A DNA stretch of 11,176 bases from JAALKW01 sp033791145 (GTDB lineage: Bacteria; Pseudomonadota; Gammaproteobacteria; Legionellales; Legionellaceae): assembly GCA_033791145.1 (NCBI GenBank), contig JASJHH010000053.1:1-11176 (forward strand), given 5' to 3'. The notes under the pieces are model-generated. The model was not told the origin of the DNA. It did not search any database and saw nothing but the letters and a program-made list of their open reading frames with translations. The translations under genes were made by a program, and so were the position numbers. This document shows positions 7,287 to 11,176 of this stretch, in pieces. How positions within the stretch are numbered: position 1 is the first letter of the stretch; each line of letters begins with the position of its first letter.

Positions 7287-8333
7287 TCAGACTGTGGTTT
7301 GAGGCGCTACTTTGATTTGACCCATGGCATCTTCACTGAGCAAACAAAAGCCAGTTTTATCACCTACTTCAGCAACCCCTGAAATCATTGATGATTGCTT
7401 TAAAAAAGAAGAAATGGTGATGTGTTGATTAGGAGACGGGACTCGAATGCTCCATTTGCCGTTGGAAAGCGCTTCCACATGAATAAATTGTGACATAGGT
7501 ACAGCAAGCCCTTCTGCATCAAAGCGACCCGTCATCGCGCCCCGAATTGCATCTGCTTCAGGTAAATTTACCGAATAAAACCCACTATCATCATTAAATT
7601 TACACAAAACGCCTTTTACCGCATGTGTGCTCGGTTGTGCTTTTGTCATTTCTATTTGTCGAAACCAGGCATGTTTTGCGGTGACAAATTCTTCTTTTGC
7701 CTCATCTGGCATATAAATATGGCCATTTAGCGCATGTGCTTGGCTGACCAATACATCAATACCAGGCCTTACATCTTGCCCTACGGGCAATGCTTCTGCA
7801 GGTTGCAACATATCGACTTTAAAATTAAAGCCTGCTTTATTAGCCTGCTTAAATCCAAATACCCAGCTGTCGTTGATGGGATTAAATTTTAAAAAAGCAT
7901 GTCCTACATGCCAATAGTTAGACGCAGGATTAGTCAGTTCACTTTGACTTTCATCTTGCAGAAGTAATGCTTTGGTTTGCACATCAAACAACGCGGCTTT
8001 TGTATGAAACAAATTGCCTTCTCGTTCCATTTGAAAAAAATAGCCGTATTGCTCACCCGTTTCATTACCGACAACGCCTGAGAAAACCCACCTTGCCTCG
8101 GTCGCCACTGTCGGCAAAAAGTGCGGCGAGTCAGCTACTGTCCATGCCGTATGAAGCATAAAAAACAAGCTAAATATATATAATTTATTTGTAACTCCCC
8201 AGGTACGTCGTTGCGAGCCGCAGGCGTGGCAATCTGGTTTTATTCTTGAGGAGATTGCCACGTCGGGCTGACGCCCTCCTCGCAACGACGTACCTAGGGA
8301 GTTACATTTATTTTTGAAAACAATCATGCGCAT
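7287..8333 (-). CDS. Exported AttH/CrtC-like lipocalin-fold protein, 5' end disturbed by a palindrome
   Basis: The open frame gives 348 residues, but residues 10-47 are encoded by the 115-bp palindrome and the first nine lie inside lpxK, so the natural protein probably starts near residue 49. NKLYIFSLFFMLHTAWTVA (49-67) is a good signal peptide, with cleavage likely after Ala67. The mature part of about 280 residues is beta-rich. Its order of motifs, GEQYGYFFQM then ALFDV then GIDVLVSQ, HIYMPD and HAWFRQIEM, loosely follows the CrtC/AttH (carotenoid hydratase-like lipocalin) fold, whose members bind hydrophobic ligands. I rate that family call as moderate. Possible starts are ATG 8333 and 8327 (inside lpxK), GTG in the palindrome, and ATG 8159, which would cut most of the signal peptide. 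It lies between lpxK and yejF in one run, suggesting an envelope role. Confidence 0.7.
   Translation of the reverse strand: MRMIVFKNKCNSLGTSLRGGRQPDVAISSRIKPDCHACGSQRRTWGVTNKLYIFSLFFMLHTAWTVADSPHFLPTVATEARWVFSGVVGNETGEQYGYFFQMEREGNLFHTKAALFDVQTKALLLQDESQSELTNPASNYWHVGHAFLKFNPINDSWVFGFKQANKAGFNFKVDMLQPAEALPVGQDVRPGIDVLVSQAHALNGHIYMPDEAKEEFVTAKHAWFRQIEMTKAQPSTHAVKGVLCKFNDDSGFYSVNLPEADAIRGAMTGRFDAEGLAVPMSQFIHVEALSNGKWSIRVPSPNQHITISSFLKQSSMISGVAEVGDKTGFCLLSEDAMGQIKVAPQTTV
8191..8305. repeat. 115-bp extragenic palindrome at the lpxK/lipocalin junction
   Basis: The outer arms match at 26 of 27 positions: GTAACTCCCCAGGTACGTCG on the left pairs with the right arm ending CGACGTACCTAGGGAGTTAC. Inner arms GTGGCAATCT and AGATTGCCAC also pair. 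The TTGCGAG...GTGGCAATCT pattern is typical of dispersed palindromes in many proteobacteria. It begins next to the lpxK stop and would form a very long hairpin in the shared mRNA, possibly limiting expression of the genes after it or protecting the msbA-lpxK part. Confidence 0.9.
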
Positions 8334-9255
8334 CTAATCTTTCCCAAAAATTATCCTTAATTTCTGCTCGAACCGGTAATACATAAATCGGTTTATTCAC
8401 AAACCGACTGCATTTTATCGCATCCTTTTCTGTCATGATGACAACTTCTTCAGTCACCTCTAAATCTTTTGATGTAAACCTGTGATGATCTGAAAAACGG
8501 TACGGCTTATGTTTTATGTTTAACTTCGTTAACGTATCAAAAAAACGCTCTGGATGTCCAATGCCTGCAACTGCTGCAATTGGGGTGTTTTTTGGCAATG
8601 CTTTTGGATATATTTCACCAGGGATTAAATCCATTCGATGTGCGCCTGGCCAATCATCGCCATTCACCACCACAAAGTCTACGTGTTGCATCCGTTTTTT
8701 TCGCTCTCTGAGTGGCCCTGCCGGCAAACATAATCCATTGCCAAACCCACGTTTTGAATCAATCACAACAATTTCTATCGCTCGCGCAAGTTTATAATGC
8801 TGCAAGCCATCATCACTCACCACCACATCTATTTGATGTTTTTCAAGTAAATAACGCACCGCGTCCACGCGCTTTGGCGCAATCACAACAGGACATTTTG
8901 TTTTTTGTGCGAGTAATAAAGGCTCATCCCCAACCCAACTTGCTTTATCATCAACTTGAATCTGATACGGGAAATTTTTAATACGCGCCCCATACCCTCG
9001 ACTGACAATCCCAACACGAAGCCCACGTGCTTTAAAATGCTCGGCGAGCGCTATTACTAAAGGCGTTTTACCAACCCCCCCAACGGTTAAATTACCCACC
9101 ACAATCACAGGCACATCAAACACTGTTTGTTTAAATTGAATTAAATACCAACGCCGAACCCGGACAATCCAGCCATATATTAAAGCAAATGGATACAGCG
9201 CCCAAGCATACGCATGCTTGCCATACCAAAGCTTATTAATAATATCCCGCTTCAT
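8308..9255 (-). CDS. lpxK: Tetraacyldisaccharide 4'-kinase (lipid A)
   Basis: LpxK uses ATP to phosphorylate the 4' position of the tetraacylated disaccharide-1-phosphate, giving lipid IVA at the inner face of the cytoplasmic membrane. The 315 residues are near the usual family length. An N-terminal membrane-associated helix (about 16-31) is followed by the P-loop GNLTVGGVGKT (54-64), SRGYG (85-89), GDEP (109-112), the catalytic SDDGLQHYKL (147-156, Asp148/149 and His153) and LPAGPLRE (178-185). All are intact. The ATG overlaps the msbA stop as ATGA, so the flippase and kinase are translationally coupled, a common gammaproteobacterial order. The TAA stop is 2 bp from the palindrome that follows. 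Confidence 0.97.
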   Translation of the reverse strand: MKRDIINKLWYGKHAYAWALYPFALIYGWIVRVRRWYLIQFKQTVFDVPVIVVGNLTVGGVGKTPLVIALAEHFKARGLRVGIVSRGYGARIKNFPYQIQVDDKASWVGDEPLLLAQKTKCPVVIAPKRVDAVRYLLEKHQIDVVVSDDGLQHYKLARAIEIVVIDSKRGFGNGLCLPAGPLRERKKRMQHVDFVVVNGDDWPGAHRMDLIPGEIYPKALPKNTPIAAVAGIGHPERFFDTLTKLNIKHKPYRFSDHHRFTSKDLEVTEEVVIMTEKDAIKCSRFVNKPIYVLPVRAEIKDNFWERLDAHDCFQK

Positions 9256-11021
9256 ATGGGTGCGGCTTCAGGTTGAATCACATCAAACTGCTGCGCTTGA
9301 TAAAGCCTTGCATACTGCCCACCTGCTGCCAATAACTCAGCATGCTTGCCCGTCTCCACCACACGCCCTTCCTGCATCACGATGATTGTATCTGCACGCT
9401 GAATAGTCGAGAGCCTGTGTGCAATCACAAGCGTGGTACGATTTTGCATGACATGCTCAAGCGCTGCTTGAATATATCGTTCAGACTCTGTATCGAGTGC
9501 AGACGTTGCTTCATCTAAAATTAAAATAGGCGCATCTTTTAAAATAGCCCGTGCAATGGCCAAACGCTGACGTTGCCCACCCGATAATAACACCCCATTT
9601 TCACCCACACGGGTATCATAGCCATCCGGTAATTTATCGATAAATTCATCAGCATACGCATATTTTGCGGCTTGAATAATTAATTCTCGTGACACATCAA
9701 AACAGCCATAGGCAATATTATTAGCAAGCGTGTCATCGAATAGCGTGACGTCTTGGCTCACTAAAGCAATTTGCTCTCGCAAGCTATTTAATTCAATCTC
9801 GCGAATATTTTGATTGTCGATTAAAATTTGGCCTTGTGTCGCATCGTAAAATCTTGGAATTAAGCTTGCCAGTGTCGTTTTTCCACTGCCTGAATGCCCA
9901 ACCAATGCAACGGTTTCACCTGCTTTGATTTTAAAATTAATATCATGCAATACTTGCTTGCCTAAACGATACGCATAAGACAAATGTTTAAATTCAATTT
10001 CGCCTTGAACCCGTGCATCAAATGCACGACCGTCTGTCGGCTCTTTGGGCTCATCTAAAACACGAAATATACTTTCAGCCCCCGCAAGGCCTTTCTGAAA
10101 TACTGAACTTAAGGTTGTGAGTGTTTTCATCGGTTTAATGAGTTGCAGCATGGCAGCAATAATTGCCAAAAAAGAACCCGCTGTAATCGTAATCACCGAT
10201 TGCAATTGAATCGCAGCTAAAATAATGCCAGCTATGCCAATCGCAATAATCGTTTGAACGCCGGATACATTGATGGCCCGATTCATGGCCACTTTCATAT
10301 CTTGTACACGTGAGCGCTCGGTTGCTTGATTAAACTTTTGAATCTCATGTGCCTCACCACCAAACAATCGCAATACGCGATAGCCATCAATCGCCTCACT
10401 TGCGGTTGTCGTCACATCACCCATAGAGGCCTGGACTCTATGACTAATACGCCGCACACGTTTATTCGTAAAGTTAACCAATATGCCAATAAACGGTATT
10501 GTGAGTAAAAACATCATTGATAGCTGCCAGCAAATCACCATCATTACGGTTAACAGGCCAATCACCAAACACACGTTTTGTACTAAATCTGTCAGCGCAT
10601 TTGCACTGACCTGTGCGACTTGTTCTACGTCATATAAAATTTTTGAAAGCAATTGCCCTGATGGCGCTTCATCGTAATAATCAGCCGGCAGGCGCACAAT
10701 ATGTGAAAACACCCGCTGCCTTAAAACATTCACCACTGAGCGTGCAACCCAGGTCATGCAATACCCTGCAAACGCACTTACAAGGCCTCGGCACATCACC
10801 CCAAATAAAATAATCATTGGAATGATTTTAACAAAGCTCATGTCTAATTCGATTAAGCCTTTATCTAAGAAAGGCCGCATCATGTAGGTAAAACCCGCAT
10901 CAATACCAGCTGATAAAATATTCGCAAACAAGCCGACCAAAAGCACCAGCCAAAACGGCTTTACATATTTAAACAACCGGGTGTATAACGCACGCGCACT
11001 ACTAGTATAAGTTGGTTTCAT
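9252..11021 (-). CDS. msbA: Lipid A export ATP-binding/permease protein
   Basis: MsbA is a homodimeric ABC exporter that flips lipid A-core from the inner to the outer leaflet of the inner membrane. The 589 residues match the usual 580-600. Six membrane segments lie at about 22-44, 62-85, 144-165, 166-187, 252-272 and 278-298. The nucleotide-binding domain has Walker A GHSGSGKT (375-382), Q-loop Gln423, LSGGQ (479-483), Walker B ending in Asp503-Glu504, and His535. Nothing is missing. An in-frame TAG two codons upstream of ATG 11021 fixes the start, although no clear Shine-Dalgarno site is present. It is the first gene of the msbA-lpxK-lipocalin-yejF run. Confidence 0.97.
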   Translation of the reverse strand: MKPTYTSSARALYTRLFKYVKPFWLVLLVGLFANILSAGIDAGFTYMMRPFLDKGLIELDMSFVKIIPMIILFGVMCRGLVSAFAGYCMTWVARSVVNVLRQRVFSHIVRLPADYYDEAPSGQLLSKILYDVEQVAQVSANALTDLVQNVCLVIGLLTVMMVICWQLSMMFLLTIPFIGILVNFTNKRVRRISHRVQASMGDVTTTASEAIDGYRVLRLFGGEAHEIQKFNQATERSRVQDMKVAMNRAINVSGVQTIIAIGIAGIILAAIQLQSVITITAGSFLAIIAAMLQLIKPMKTLTTLSSVFQKGLAGAESIFRVLDEPKEPTDGRAFDARVQGEIEFKHLSYAYRLGKQVLHDINFKIKAGETVALVGHSGSGKTTLASLIPRFYDATQGQILIDNQNIREIELNSLREQIALVSQDVTLFDDTLANNIAYGCFDVSRELIIQAAKYAYADEFIDKLPDGYDTRVGENGVLLSGGQRQRLAIARAILKDAPILILDEATSALDTESERYIQAALEHVMQNRTTLVIAHRLSTIQRADTIIVMQEGRVVETGKHAELLAAGGQYARLYQAQQFDVIQPEAAPI

Positions 11022-11062
11022 AAGCTAAAAACACAGCAACAAGATTAATAGAAAGGTGTTGC

Positions 11063-11092
11063 ATTGTAACTGGTCCTATCTTAAAGCACCAA
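11063..11092 (-). promoter_or_regulatory. Promoter of msbA and the genes after it
   Basis: On the minus strand a -35 TTGGTG (11092-11087), an 18-nt spacer and a -10 TACAAT (11068-11063) fit sigma-70, with 4 and 5 of 6 matches. It lies between the end of the DUF2442-type gene and msbA. The -10 sits inside a near-palindrome GTTACAATGCAAC (one mismatch). Confidence 0.45.
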
Positions 11093-11100
11093 CGAGGAAA

Positions 11101-11176
11101 TCAATCCATTTTATTCATCAATGACCTAACCGAAATATCTTCATCAACCTTAGGCCAGTGCACCCCAAAACCTACG
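11101..11176 (-). CDS. C-terminal end of a DUF2442-family protein (partial)
   Basis: Only the last 24 codons before the TGA at 11103-11101 are in the window; they read VGFGVHWPKVDEDISVRSLM and then NKMD. The G-x-HWP-x-(V/I)DEDISV-x-(S/G)L ending is characteristic of DUF2442 proteins, which are short and often encoded beside a DUF4160 partner in what look like toxin-antitoxin pairs. The start and any partner lie beyond the right edge, so the pairing cannot be judged here. Confidence 0.7.
   Translation of the reverse strand, partial: VGFGVHWPKVDEDISVRSLMNKMD

Noticed and set aside
7967..8161. Plus-strand open frames antisense to the lipocalin-like, lpxK and msbA genes
   Set aside because: They are shadows of well-supported minus-strand genes, with no start signals or recognisable domains.

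Overview
The window reads as chromosome of an AT-rich gammaproteobacterium. The lipid A genes (msbA, lpxK) show a Gram-negative envelope. The very large multi-segment protein of unknown function, the REP-like palindromes between genes and a decayed insertion sequence suggest a host-associated lineage such as the Legionellales. That lineage is an inference from style and gene content; no marker gene in the window proves it. All complete genes lie on the minus strand, so transcription runs from high to low coordinates.

Right block (about 11176 to 5494). At the right edge is the last 24 codons of a DUF2442-type protein. A short promoter gap follows, then a tight run: msbA (lipid A flippase) overlapping lpxK (lipid A 4'-kinase) by ATGA, then an exported AttH/CrtC-like lipocalin-fold protein, then a double-ATPase ABC protein of the YejF type. 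The first pair works in lipid A synthesis and export. The second pair is an envelope protein plus a peptide-type importer ATPase whose permeases and binding protein are not here. A 115-bp palindrome lies exactly at the lpxK/lipocalin junction and seems to have separated the lipocalin gene from its original start codon.

Middle block (about 5490 to 4801). This has no intact gene. It holds a relic of an IS5-family insertion sequence: long imperfect inverted ends, each with a GC-rich palindrome, and the last 34 codons of its transposase on the plus strand. Next to the relic is an array of four 37-bp direct repeats carrying GGGGTCAAATC, and an inverted copy of the same repeat lies just outside its right end.

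Left block (4800 to 1). A YjdM/PhnA-type zinc-ribbon gene has its own promoter and is translationally coupled (ATGA) to an unrecognised 129-residue protein. After a 119-bp gap with a possible promoter and a good Shine-Dalgarno site comes a huge gene, open for 1317 codons and running off the left edge. It has a helical N-terminus, a leucine-rich-repeat-like section, an acidic linker, a glutamine-rich coiled coil and a long helical C-terminal part. It is the best candidate in the window for undescribed biology, and a secreted effector is the leading but unproven idea.
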